Shown here piece by piece: positions 1 to 6,198 of a stretch of DNA of 10,924 nt (positions within the stretch are counted from its first letter, which is position 1; each line of letters starts with the position of its first letter). This stretch comes from Candidatus Latescibacterota bacterium (lineage in GTDB: Bacteria; Latescibacterota; UBA2968; UBA8231), in contig DPVW01000296.1 of assembly GCA_003529325.1 (NCBI GenBank), positions 1 to 10,924 of the forward strand, written 5' to 3'. A program made the translations under genes and the position numbers. The notes beneath the pieces were generated by a model. That model did not search any database. It worked only from the letters and a program-made list of their open reading frames with translations, and was not told the DNA's origin.

Positions 1-56
1 GTCGAATAACCACTTTACCTCGTCGAGACTCAGACGAGGTAAAGTGGTTATTCGAC
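1..56. repeat. Perfect 24-bp inverted repeat with 8-base loop at the window edge
   Basis: Bases 1-24 are the exact reverse complement of bases 33-56, separated by an 8-base loop at 25-32. The right arm lies in the open frame of the following glycosidase-like gene and encodes DEVKWLFD, which runs naturally into the conserved-looking WHLVRGNNLLNPH. The right arm and loop are therefore probably authentic coding sequence. The left arm is most easily explained as a fold-back copy made during amplification, sequencing or assembly at a contig end. A real hairpin cannot be excluded. There is no T-tract or upstream gene to make it a terminator, and no sign of a transposon end. Confidence 0.9.
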
Positions 57-1250
57 TGGCATCTGGTGCGTGGCAACAATCTGCTCAACCCCCATGCTTT
101 CTTCTACTCCATCGATGGTCGACGAGCCTGGGAAAGTGAACCGGATCTCGGACTGCACAATGTCTGGTGGCCCCACATCAGCCACCTGCTGCGCTACGCC
201 GGGCGTATCAGTGGCTTGTTGGCGGATGCGGAGAGCGTCTGTCACATCGCCATCCTCGGTGATGACAAGTATCTGCCTTGGCGAGCAGCAGGCGCCCTGT
301 TGCAGCAGCAGCGTGACTTCGCCTACTTGGCCATTGACGATCTCCTGACTGGGCGCCTGCAGAATGGACGTCTGCTCGTCGGTGGCGCCGGCTATCGCGC
401 CGTCGTCGTCGATGGCGTTGTTGGCGGCGAGCCAGGGCCCTTGGCGGCGCGACTCGACGAACTTATGGCGGCGGGGGTCGTCGTTGTCCGCACGTGGGGT
501 GACGGTGATGATCTGGGCACGCAACTGCATGCCGTGCCAGCCAACGTGACGCTGTCACCAGCCAACGACAGCTTGAGAGTCTGTCACCTGCGACGCGGCG
601 GCCGAGACCTGTTCTACGTCGTCAACGAAGGGGAAGAGGAAATCGAGGCCACCATGGGGCTGCCTGCCTTCGGCGCTGTCGAAGCGTGGGATCTGGTGCA
701 GCAACTGCGCACACCGGTATCAGCGACTGCAGCCGGTGACGGAGTTGAGATCCCCCTCCGACTGCCGCGACGGGAGAGCCTGGTTTTCGCCGTGGATCCC
801 ACTGGCCGGCCCCTTGAGACCGCACGTGACCTGGAGCCTGCACAGATCATCGATATCAGCGATGATCTCTGGTCCGTCTACGCCCAAGATGGTGCATGTC
901 ATGAAGAACTCGGTCTTGGAGATTGGTCGCAGCATGACGGTTGCGCGTTATTCTCCGGGACACTGTCGTATCGGGCCTCCGTCAACATGCCGGCGGGGAC
1001 TTTCGCGCTCGATCTCGGCCGTGTCGGCGACATCGCTGAGTGTCGCCTCGACGGTGCCGTCGTCGGCGTCAGCCTGTGGGCTCCCCACCTGATTCCCCTG
1101 CCTTGTATTGGCGAGGGGGAGCATGAGCTAGAGATTCATGTAACCAACAGCATGGCGAACGAATACGAAGGCGCGCAGTTGCCATCCGGTTTGTTCGGCC
1201 CCGTGCGTTTTCTCATCACACCCACCCCCCGAAAGGACCAGATCTCATGA
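3..1250 (+). CDS. Glycoside hydrolase-like protein, C-terminal part (5' end missing)
   Basis: The frame is open from base 3 to the TGA at 1248-1250, so the gene enters from upstream. The GTG at 66 is internal: coding signal such as DEVKWLFDWHLVRG precedes it. Residues just after 66 (RGNNLLNPHAFFYSI, then ESEPDLGLHNVWWPHI) resemble the end of the catalytic barrel of large GH2/GH42/GH106-like glycosidases. Next comes an alpha/beta segment (HIAILGDDKYLPW to the DDLL region) like the GATase-like domain of GH42-type enzymes. A strand-rich region follows (DLFYVVNEGEEEI). The C-terminus is a galactose-binding-like sandwich (LDLGRVGDIAECRLDGAVVG, then HELEIHVTNSMANEY and GLFGPVRF). Such proteins are often 900 residues or more, so under half is present. 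Substrate and exact GH family cannot be read here. The stop overlaps the next start as ATGA, implying translational coupling. Real sequence probably begins near base 25-33 because of the terminal inverted repeat. Confidence 0.75.
   Translation, partial: RITTLPRRDSDEVKWLFDWHLVRGNNLLNPHAFFYSIDGRRAWESEPDLGLHNVWWPHISHLLRYAGRISGLLADAESVCHIAILGDDKYLPWRAAGALLQQQRDFAYLAIDDLLTGRLQNGRLLVGGAGYRAVVVDGVVGGEPGPLAARLDELMAAGVVVVRTWGDGDDLGTQLHAVPANVTLSPANDSLRVCHLRRGGRDLFYVVNEGEEEIEATMGLPAFGAVEAWDLVQQLRTPVSATAAGDGVEIPLRLPRRESLVFAVDPTGRPLETARDLEPAQIIDISDDLWSVYAQDGACHEELGLGDWSQHDGCALFSGTLSYRASVNMPAGTFALDLGRVGDIAECRLDGAVVGVSLWAPHLIPLPCIGEGEHELEIHVTNSMANEYEGAQLPSGLFGPVRFLITPTPRKDQIS
844..868. repeat. 9-bp inverted repeat inside the glycosidase-like gene
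   Basis: AGATCATCG at 844-852 is followed, after 7 bases, by its exact reverse complement at 860-868. It lies within the coding sequence of residues QIIDISDDLW and is probably a by-product of the codons used. No regulatory role is suggested by its position. Confidence 0.4.
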
Positions 1251-2017
1251 ACCTCGTTACCAGTGGCGACCGCGACCGCCGCGTCTTTGTCGGCGATCAC
1301 ACGCGTAAGGAGTTCCGCGAAAAGATCGAGGCCGGTACCATCGACGCCGCCATCGTACCTACGGCGGCGACGGAACAGCACAACGAACATCTGGAGATGA
1401 TTCACGACACCCTGCACGCTACCTGGATGGCGGAGCAGGCAGCACTGCGTCTGTTTCCTCGCGTCGTCGTCACCTCCCCGGTCTCCGTCGGCGTTTCCGA
1501 ACACTGGATGGCGCAGATCGGGACTCTGACGGTACGCCCTGAAATCTTCTGCGAATATGTCTTCGATGTGTGCAATTCGATGGTGCGGGCAGGCGTAAAG
1601 AATGTGCTCATCCTCAATGGCCATGGCGGCAACGTGAAGCCACTGATGCGCCGCATTTACGAATTCCGCGATCGCCTCGGCAGCGATGTGAATATCCGTT
1701 TCCAATCATATTGGGATGTCTACGATCCCGCCCTGGTGCGGGAGACGATGGACAATGGTCGCCTGCCCGGTCACGCCGACGAGTATGAAACATCGACGAT
1801 GCTCGTGCTCGCCCCGGAACGGGTGCATGCAGCAGACATCGACAACGACTCAGCTGCGCTGGGGACCAAGGCCAAGGGCGATCGCCTCATGGAGCCCGCC
1901 GTGGACGGTGTCGCGGCCGTGCTGGAAAAGATGATCGCTGGTGAAAAAATAGATCAACCACCGGTGACGTTCCGCTCCGAGGGCCGCTTACATATGATCT
2001 CGGGTGAGGAGGTCTGA
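1247..2017 (+). CDS. Creatininase-family metal-dependent amidohydrolase
   Basis: The 256-residue product matches the usual length of the creatininase/creatinine amidohydrolase family, cytosolic enzymes that hydrolyse cyclic or linear amides with a dinuclear metal site. Visible motifs are E43-x-H45 and D54, in the same spacing as the metal ligands E34, H36 and D45 of Pseudomonas creatininase; NGHGGN at 124-129, supplying the next His (H126); and GHADEYETS at 175-183. The creatininase Glu in NGHYEN is Gly here, as in many non-creatininase members, so creatinine is unlikely to be the substrate. Relatives include formamide hydrolases of flavin and F420 synthesis and mycofactocin MftE-like proteins, but nothing here selects one. 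The ATG is set by AAAGGA at 1232-1237, nine bases upstream, and overlaps the preceding stop as ATGA. The pairing with a glycosidase-like gene hints at work on an amide-bearing sugar or aglycone, which is inference only. Confidence 0.85.
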   Translation: MNLVTSGDRDRRVFVGDHTRKEFREKIEAGTIDAAIVPTAATEQHNEHLEMIHDTLHATWMAEQAALRLFPRVVVTSPVSVGVSEHWMAQIGTLTVRPEIFCEYVFDVCNSMVRAGVKNVLILNGHGGNVKPLMRRIYEFRDRLGSDVNIRFQSYWDVYDPALVRETMDNGRLPGHADEYETSTMLVLAPERVHAADIDNDSAALGTKAKGDRLMEPAVDGVAAVLEKMIAGEKIDQPPVTFRSEGRLHMISGEEV

Positions 2018-2038
2018 GGGATAAGAAATCTACCTCAG
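2014..2038. terminator. Possible weak bidirectional terminator between convergent genes
   Basis: CTGAGGGAT (2014-2022) can pair with ATC (2028-2030) plus CCTCAG (2033-2038), leaving a 2-base bulge and a 5-base AAGAA loop. Both convergent stop codons lie within the arms: TGA at 2015-2017 on + and 2035-2037 on -. There is no T-tract, and the stem is short, so this is a weak candidate. The genes end only 17 bases apart, so any shared terminator would have to be here. Confidence 0.3.
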
Positions 2039-3075
2039 GGGATCAGTACGACACCTAGGGCCTCCTGAGGGCGCTCCACGAGTTCGTCCACCGCCGTCGC
2101 GATCTCCTGTAGTGGCAGACGATGGGTGATCAACTCGGCGACATGGAGACGACCGTCAGCGACGGCGCGCAGAGACTCTGTCAGATTTCGGCGTGTCGGC
2201 CATTCGACGAAGACGGGAGGATAGGCGGCGCCGTGTTCCCAGGCCTCATCATGGTATCCTGGTCCTGTGCGCGCGGCGCTACGCACGTCGACGTTGCCGA
2301 GGGCGGCGGCAAATCCGTGTTCGATGCGGGCGCCCCCAACGATGACGATGCGCCCCATACTGTGAGTGTCGGGTGTTTTCTTCAGACTTGCGGCAATCTG
2401 TTTGAAGGCGGAGGTCCCATCCCCACCGAAGGCGATGACACCGAAATCCATACCGAACCCGCCTGATACCGATGCTGCCTGGGCGACGGGGTCTTCCCCC
2501 TCGGCGCCGACAACGGCTTCGACGCCACAGGCCGTGGCCCGGTCTCTGCGATCTGCGAGCCGATCGACACCCATCATGTGACAACCTGACAGCTGACCGA
2601 ACTGGGCGGTGAGTTGGCCAACCAGGCCGAGGCCGACAACCATGCCATTTTCGCCGAAAACGGGTGCTGCCCGACGGATCGCATGGAGGGCTGTCGCCGC
2701 CAGATGCGCGAAGGCGGCGGACTCGAACTCCACACCATCAGGGATCGGCGCCGTCAGGTTGACGGGCACGTTGACGAGATCCGCGTGCTGTGCATAACCA
2801 CCACCCATACAGGCGACAGGGTCGGTGACGCTCACATCTTCTACGCCCTCTCCCACGGTGGTGACGACGCCGGCATTGGCATAACCGAAGGGCCGTGGCG
2901 GCCTGTCCTGTGGTGCTTCCCGCTGCGCCCCGACACGTCCCAGTTCCGTTCCCGGGCTGATCAACGAGGCGCGCACCTCGACCTGGACCTGACCCGGGCC
3001 AGGGGGAAGCAGTTCCTCCTCGATCAGCACGCCTACACCCGCTCCATCGATACCTGCCACCCGTCGCTTTGCCAT
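2035..3075 (-). CDS. MDR-superfamily (zinc-type alcohol dehydrogenase-like) oxidoreductase
   Basis: The 346-residue protein has the medium-chain dehydrogenase/reductase layout. An N-terminal GroES-like domain spans about 1-130 (PGPGQVQVEV, then SLISPGTELG and PFGYANAGVV). A Rossmann domain follows with GLGLVG at 148-153 and an acidic D171 ending the second strand, which favours NAD(H). The catalytic Cys of zinc ADHs would fall near residue 40, where SPGTE is found, and the four-Cys structural zinc loop is absent. The enzyme therefore probably lacks classical zinc sites, as in several sugar- or inositol-dehydrogenase-like MDR groups. The substrate is unknown. The start at 3075 is preferred over an in-frame start at 3126: AGGAG at 3084-3088 lies 8 bases upstream, and MAKRRVAGI fits the family's beginning. 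The gene converges on the hydrolase gene and diverges from the coiled-coil gene at 3169. Confidence 0.85.
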   Translation of the reverse strand: MAKRRVAGIDGAGVGVLIEEELLPPGPGQVQVEVRASLISPGTELGRVGAQREAPQDRPPRPFGYANAGVVTTVGEGVEDVSVTDPVACMGGGYAQHADLVNVPVNLTAPIPDGVEFESAAFAHLAATALHAIRRAAPVFGENGMVVGLGLVGQLTAQFGQLSGCHMMGVDRLADRRDRATACGVEAVVGAEGEDPVAQAASVSGGFGMDFGVIAFGGDGTSAFKQIAASLKKTPDTHSMGRIVIVGGARIEHGFAAALGNVDVRSAARTGPGYHDEAWEHGAAYPPVFVEWPTRRNLTESLRAVADGRLHVAELITHRLPLQEIATAVDELVERPQEALGVVLIP

Positions 3076-3083
3076 TGCCAGCA

Positions 3084-3088
3084 CTCCT
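3084..3088 (-). promoter_or_regulatory. Shine-Dalgarno fixing the MDR start
   Basis: AGGAG (read on the minus strand) lies 8 bases before the ATG at 3075. The alternative in-frame start 17 codons upstream would place this site inside the coding region, so it argues for the shorter protein. Confidence 0.6.
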
Positions 3089-3168
3089 GTTTCTTGGCTT
3101 TTGAGAAGCCCCGAAGCTAACCGCACCGTGGATCGTCGGCCAGGGACTAATCCGTCTTCTCTTGATGG

Positions 3169-4011
3169 TTGCCGGACAGACGGGTTTCGTTATCTTTGGC
3201 TGCCGGCATCCTTCCCTCCAGCAGCAGACTGCCAGCCTCCTTGACGACCATTATCGCAGCCATCGCCGTTGCCTTGTTTCTGCTCTGGGGTGGAATCGCC
3301 GGCCTCTTGCATCTCGTCGAACTCTTCGAGCGCAAACACGTGATCGCCCTCGGCGCTTACACCACGCTTGTGGCGGGCCTGGTGATGGGTCTGGTGCTGT
3401 TCAACTCCCACGAACGGCAGAAGGAACATCAGCGTGTCCTGCAGGATCAGATGACAGCCTTCAGCAAGCGGCTGTCAGACCTCAGTGAACGTCTCATCAG
3501 TCAATTGGCCGAAAAGGCGGATCTGACGGCGAGCGAGTTTGAGATTCGCGCCAACCTGCAGACGGAGCGGGCAAACCACGAAAATACGCGTCGGCAGCTG
3601 GCCGAAACCGAACGCGAAAAGGGCCAGACACGCGCCACCCTCGACCGGGAACGCAAGTCTCGGCTGGCCTACCAGGAGGCGACAGATCGCAAGCTTGACG
3701 AGCGTTTCGCTCAACAAGACGAACGCCAGCTGGCCATTCGCGACTTTCTCGACGTCCATCAGCGTGCCGTGCAGGGGATCCTGAAACGATTAGCAAGCGT
3801 CCAGGATGATATAACAAAGGCCAACATAAAGGCTGGTGAGATCGCCTCGAGCCAGACCAAACTGCTCAGTCAAGTGACGGCGGCCCGCGCCGTCAGCGAT
3901 GTAAACGCGCAGCAGATCGAGGCCCTCGCCCGCAGCCAGGCCGCTCTCTACGACGATCTCGTGCGCACGATGGCGCAGGTCGACAGTCTTTACTCATGGA
4001 AGAAGAAGTAG
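3169..4011 (+). CDS. Membrane-anchored coiled-coil protein of unknown function
   Basis: I do not recognise a family. From the first possible start the product has 280 residues. Two hydrophobic segments lie at about 27-50 (IIAAIAVALFLLWGGIAGLL) and 57-79 (VIALGAYTTLVAGLVMGLVL), joined by the short charged turn FERKH. From about 82 to 275 it is highly charged, Gln/Glu/Arg-rich and almost free of Pro and Gly, as expected for a long coiled coil, ending YSWKKK. With two membrane passes the coil should sit on the same side as the N-terminus, probably the cytoplasm. The start is uncertain. The frame is closed by TGA at 3163-3165, and every candidate before the first membrane segment is TTG (3169, 3196, 3241), with no clear Shine-Dalgarno. 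The 3169 TTG gives the longest form; 3241 would begin directly at the membrane segment. The next gene follows within 20 bases, suggesting a pair. Confidence 0.65.
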   Translation: MPDRRVSLSLAAGILPSSSRLPASLTTIIAAIAVALFLLWGGIAGLLHLVELFERKHVIALGAYTTLVAGLVMGLVLFNSHERQKEHQRVLQDQMTAFSKRLSDLSERLISQLAEKADLTASEFEIRANLQTERANHENTRRQLAETEREKGQTRATLDRERKSRLAYQEATDRKLDERFAQQDERQLAIRDFLDVHQRAVQGILKRLASVQDDITKANIKAGEIASSQTKLLSQVTAARAVSDVNAQQIEALARSQAALYDDLVRTMAQVDSLYSWKKK

Positions 4012-4012
4012 T

Positions 4013-4020
4013 GGAAGGAG
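4013..4020 (+). promoter_or_regulatory. Shine-Dalgarno fixing the lipoprotein start
   Basis: GGAAGGAG lies 11 bases before the ATG at 4032, just after the stop of the upstream gene (4009-4011). It supports 4032 over the in-frame ATG at 3996, which would overlap the upstream gene and add an acidic EEEVVEGE stretch ahead of the signal peptide. Confidence 0.55.
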
Positions 4021-4031
4021 AATGTAGTCGC

Positions 4032-4907
4032 ATGCCCCAAAGAATCACCCAGACCCGGAATCGGGTTCTGCGCCCAACCCCGCTCACCTCGCTGGCGACA
4101 TTTGCCGCCGCCTGCGCTGTTCTATTTACCAGCGCCTGTGGCCCCACCGAGGAAGAGTTGGCACTGGTAGCCTTGACCGAAGACCTGGCGTCAGCGAATA
4201 CGGCCATCGACTCGTTGAACTACACCGTCGAGTCGTCGAATCTGCTCATCGACGAGATGCGCTCCCGTGTCGATTCACTGCAATACGTTGATCAGAAGCT
4301 CCTCGAGTCGGTGCAACGGCTGAATCGCGAGGTCCGACAGTGGCAGGAATTGGCGGGCGAGCAGAAGCGGATGAATGCCCAGCTCACCGACGAGATCGAG
4401 CGTATGAAGCGCGACAAGCAGAGCGACCAGCGCTCGATTGCCCGCTTGCGCGGACAGGCGGACAGCATCAACACAGCGCTGCTCGACGCCCACACCAGCA
4501 TCCGCCGTCAGGAAGACCACATCAAGCGCATGGAGCTCGATCTGAGCCAGTCGCTGGACGAGGTCGCCGCCCTGCGTCAGGCGGAGACCTCTGTTCGTGT
4601 CTATGCCGCCACGGAAGACTTCCTGAAGGAAAATGGCTACCTCGACACGGACCGTATTTTTGGCCGTGCCTTCAGAAAATCCTACAAACTCATAAAACGC
4701 CTCGACCCCACCGATCCACGCGTACAACTGGCCCCACTCGGTGAACCACTACGCCTGGAGGGCGAAGTCGACACCTACGTGGACCGCTTTGGAACACTCA
4801 AAAAGGGCAAGAGCTACACCTCGAGCAAAAGCGAAGGCGGTGTCGAAGTAATCTTCACCGACGACCTGCTCGGCGGCTCCGACGTCCTGGTGGTGCTGAA
4901 GGAGTAA
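4032..4907 (+). CDS. Probable coiled-coil lipoprotein with C-terminal globular domain
   Basis: From the ATG at 4032 the product has 291 residues. It starts with a basic n-region (RITQTRNRVLR) and a hydrophobic stretch (LATFAAACAVLF). The segment ends TSAC at 33-36, a relaxed lipobox in which -3 is Thr rather than Leu, so lipidation of Cys36 is likely but not certain. Residues about 40-190 form a long charged coiled coil. The last 100 residues are globular: YAATEDFLKENGYLD, a basic RAFRKSYKLIKRL stretch, then strand-like ELRLEG/VIFTDD/DVLVVL-type segments. This layout loosely resembles Bacteroidetes-type coiled-coil lipoproteins with a YxVGTxxEL-like C-terminal domain, though I would not assign it on that alone. 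An ATG at 3996 would give 303 residues but overlaps the upstream gene. Together with the membrane coiled-coil protein upstream, it could form an envelope-spanning pair. A strong hairpin ends the unit. Confidence 0.75.
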   Translation: MPQRITQTRNRVLRPTPLTSLATFAAACAVLFTSACGPTEEELALVALTEDLASANTAIDSLNYTVESSNLLIDEMRSRVDSLQYVDQKLLESVQRLNREVRQWQELAGEQKRMNAQLTDEIERMKRDKQSDQRSIARLRGQADSINTALLDAHTSIRRQEDHIKRMELDLSQSLDEVAALRQAETSVRVYAATEDFLKENGYLDTDRIFGRAFRKSYKLIKRLDPTDPRVQLAPLGEPLRLEGEVDTYVDRFGTLKKGKSYTSSKSEGGVEVIFTDDLLGGSDVLVVLKE

Positions 4908-4944
4908 CAACTCAACCCACTACACGAATAGAATACCGATCAAA

Positions 4945-4981
4945 GAAATAGGGGGCTCCCGAATTGGGAGCCCCCTATTTC
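4945..4981. terminator. Strong bidirectional hairpin terminator
   Basis: GAAATAGGGGGCTCCC (4945-4960) and its exact reverse complement (4966-4981) form a perfect 16-bp stem with a GAATT loop. The G/C-rich core flanked by AAATA and TATTT makes it suitable as an intrinsic terminator on both strands. It sits between two convergent genes: 37 bases past the + strand stop at 4907 and 11 bases past the - strand stop at 4993. It therefore probably ends both the coiled-coil pair and the long minus-strand operon. Confidence 0.9.
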
Positions 4982-4992
4982 TCGCAATCTGC

Positions 4993-5409
4993 TCACCAAC
5001 CATGCATATAGACCGCGGTACGAACCTTGTTGCCCGCCCCGTCTGTCGATAGCAGCGAATCGGCAAGGGCTGCGTGGCGCACGACGGTTTCGCGGCTCCC
5101 CCCCTTGTTGATCAGGTGCAACTCGGTCTCAGGCTCGGCAACCAATCCCGCCAGCCGCCGCCGCAAGCTCCATTCGTTGAGTTCGAAATCCACCGCGATG
5201 CCATCCACGGAGAGACCGAAACCGTGCTCGGTGTAAACGACGACGAGAGCTCCCTCTTCGGGGTCGTGCTGGTGCACACGCCACACGGGACTGGCGACAT
5301 TGAGGATGAGGATCCCCAGGCAGAGCATGAGCATCATGATGCCCAGAAACAGCTCCTTGCTGACATCGTGCTCCTCCGGCTCCTCATCGACCTTCTGTAG
5401 AAAACCCAT
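4993..5409 (-). CDS. ExbD/TolR-like small membrane protein (divergent)
   Basis: The 138-residue product has an acidic cytoplasmic N-terminus (DEEPEEHD), one membrane helix at about 20-39 (LFLGIMMLMLCLGILILNV), and an exported domain of about 95 residues. That domain includes ALVVVY, GLSVDGIAVD, ETELHLINKGG and RTAVYM. Size, topology and strand/helix order match ExbD/TolR, which couple ion flow through ExbB/TolQ to work in the periplasm. Adjacency to an ExbB-like gene supports the call. The conserved membrane Asp of ExbD/TolR (Asp25 in E. coli ExbD) is absent: aligned on VASP against VAAP, its place is hydrophobic, and only Glu19 at the membrane edge is acidic. Either ion coupling is altered or the homology is structural only. 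The start at 5409 is chosen because GGAG lies 8 bases upstream at 5418-5421; an in-frame extension to 5457 would overlap the upstream gene. The 14-base gap and the terminator beyond mark it as the last gene of the operon. Confidence 0.6.
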   Translation of the reverse strand: MGFLQKVDEEPEEHDVSKELFLGIMMLMLCLGILILNVASPVWRVHQHDPEEGALVVVYTEHGFGLSVDGIAVDFELNEWSLRRRLAGLVAEPETELHLINKGGSRETVVRHAALADSLLSTDGAGNKVRTAVYMHGW

Positions 5410-5423
5410 CTCTTCTTCTCCCC

Positions 5424-6191
5424 CTACTCGCCTGGCTCGTGGCGTGCGGCGAGCCAACTCGACTCAAGGGCTCCCAACCGTTGTACGAGGTGATCGGCGA
5501 CCTTGCGTAATGGCAGGAAGGCGACGAGTGCGACAAGGGTCGTGCGGAAGGCGAGTACGAGACCTGTCGCCATCGAAGCCAGAACCTTGAAGGTCTCCGT
5601 CGCCTCGTTGATACGTCCGAGTTCTTCGGCCATCAACAGAATCCCAGCGACCGTGCCGAGGTAGCCGTAGAACGGCAAGCGTGACTGGTCTCGACGTGTG
5701 GTCAGTAGTGGCGTGCCAATGACGCCGACGATTTCGGTGAGCAGTTCGTCGTCCCGCGTCTTCAAATCGACGTAATGTCGGAAGCCGGATCGCAGGTCGG
5801 CGAGCCGCTCCAGACGACGCGCGCCGAGTGAGTCGGCTGGTGGGCGTGCCCCCCAAGCCTTCTCTTCACGTCGGATGAGGAGAAACAGTCGTAACAGAGA
5901 AAAGATCTGCAGGCCCACACTGGCCGCAACCAGCAGGTAGGAGGCTCGGCCGACCCATTCCACGGGATGAAAGCGCCCCGCATAAGAGAGGAAGTACAAC
6001 ACCAGAAAGCCGACGACGGCACCGGTAAGGGCACCGCAGATGACGGCCATGTGCGGCAGTCTCGGGGTTGAAATTCCGTAGGCGGACTCCGCCTCACGGA
6101 GTTTCCGTGCCCGCCAGAGAAAGCCCACACCGCCCGTGGCACCGCAGGCAAGGGTGAACAATACCGCCACGACAATAGACAATACATCCAT
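5424..6191 (-). CDS. ExbB/TolQ/MotA-like proton-channel family protein with extra membrane segments
   Basis: The C-terminal third of this 255-residue membrane protein carries the MotA/TolQ/ExbB signature. PFYGYLGTVAGILLMAEEL (173-191) is one membrane segment, followed by VLASMATGLVLAFRTTLVALVAFLPL (203-228) and a basic amphipathic tail. Conserved Thr and Gly positions (GT at 179-180, ATGL at 208-211, TT at 217-218) match the channel-lining helices of TolQ and ExbB. Three more hydrophobic segments precede them, at about 4-26, 47-70 and 83-106. A charged cytoplasmic region fills 107-170. Canonical ExbB/TolQ has three helices, so this protein appears to have two extra at its N-terminus. It begins 7 bases after the stop of the anchored secreted protein and ends 14 bases before the ExbD-like gene, so it very probably acts with both in the inner membrane. 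It could drive an envelope process such as force transmission, transport or surface motility; the cargo is unknown. Confidence 0.75.
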   Translation of the reverse strand: MDVLSIVVAVLFTLACGATGGVGFLWRARKLREAESAYGISTPRLPHMAVICGALTGAVVGFLVLYFLSYAGRFHPVEWVGRASYLLVAASVGLQIFSLLRLFLLIRREEKAWGARPPADSLGARRLERLADLRSGFRHYVDLKTRDDELLTEIVGVIGTPLLTTRRDQSRLPFYGYLGTVAGILLMAEELGRINEATETFKVLASMATGLVLAFRTTLVALVAFLPLRKVADHLVQRLGALESSWLAARHEPGE

Positions 6192-6198
6192 AGGTTCT

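Noticed and set aside
1..56. Terminal repeat as an insertion-sequence end or att site
   Set aside because: No transposase, integrase or flanking target duplication is present, and the right arm is normal coding sequence.
48..530. 160-codon open frame on the minus strand across the glycosidase-like gene
   Set aside because: It is a shadow of the + strand gene, whose translation has clear family-like motifs; the antisense product has no recognisable feature.
2614..3120. 168-codon + strand open frame opposite the MDR gene
   Set aside because: The minus-strand gene has a Rossmann motif, a good Shine-Dalgarno and full family length; the + frame is Arg/His-rich with no motif.
3169..3196. Possible promoter TTGCCG - 16 bases - TATCTT before the TTG at 3241
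   Set aside because: Both boxes are weak matches, the organism's promoter preference is unknown, and one box coincides with a candidate start codon.
4275..4727. 150-codon minus-strand open frame inside the lipoprotein gene
   Set aside because: Antisense of a coiled-coil gene commonly stays open in GC-rich DNA; the sense strand has a signal peptide and Shine-Dalgarno.
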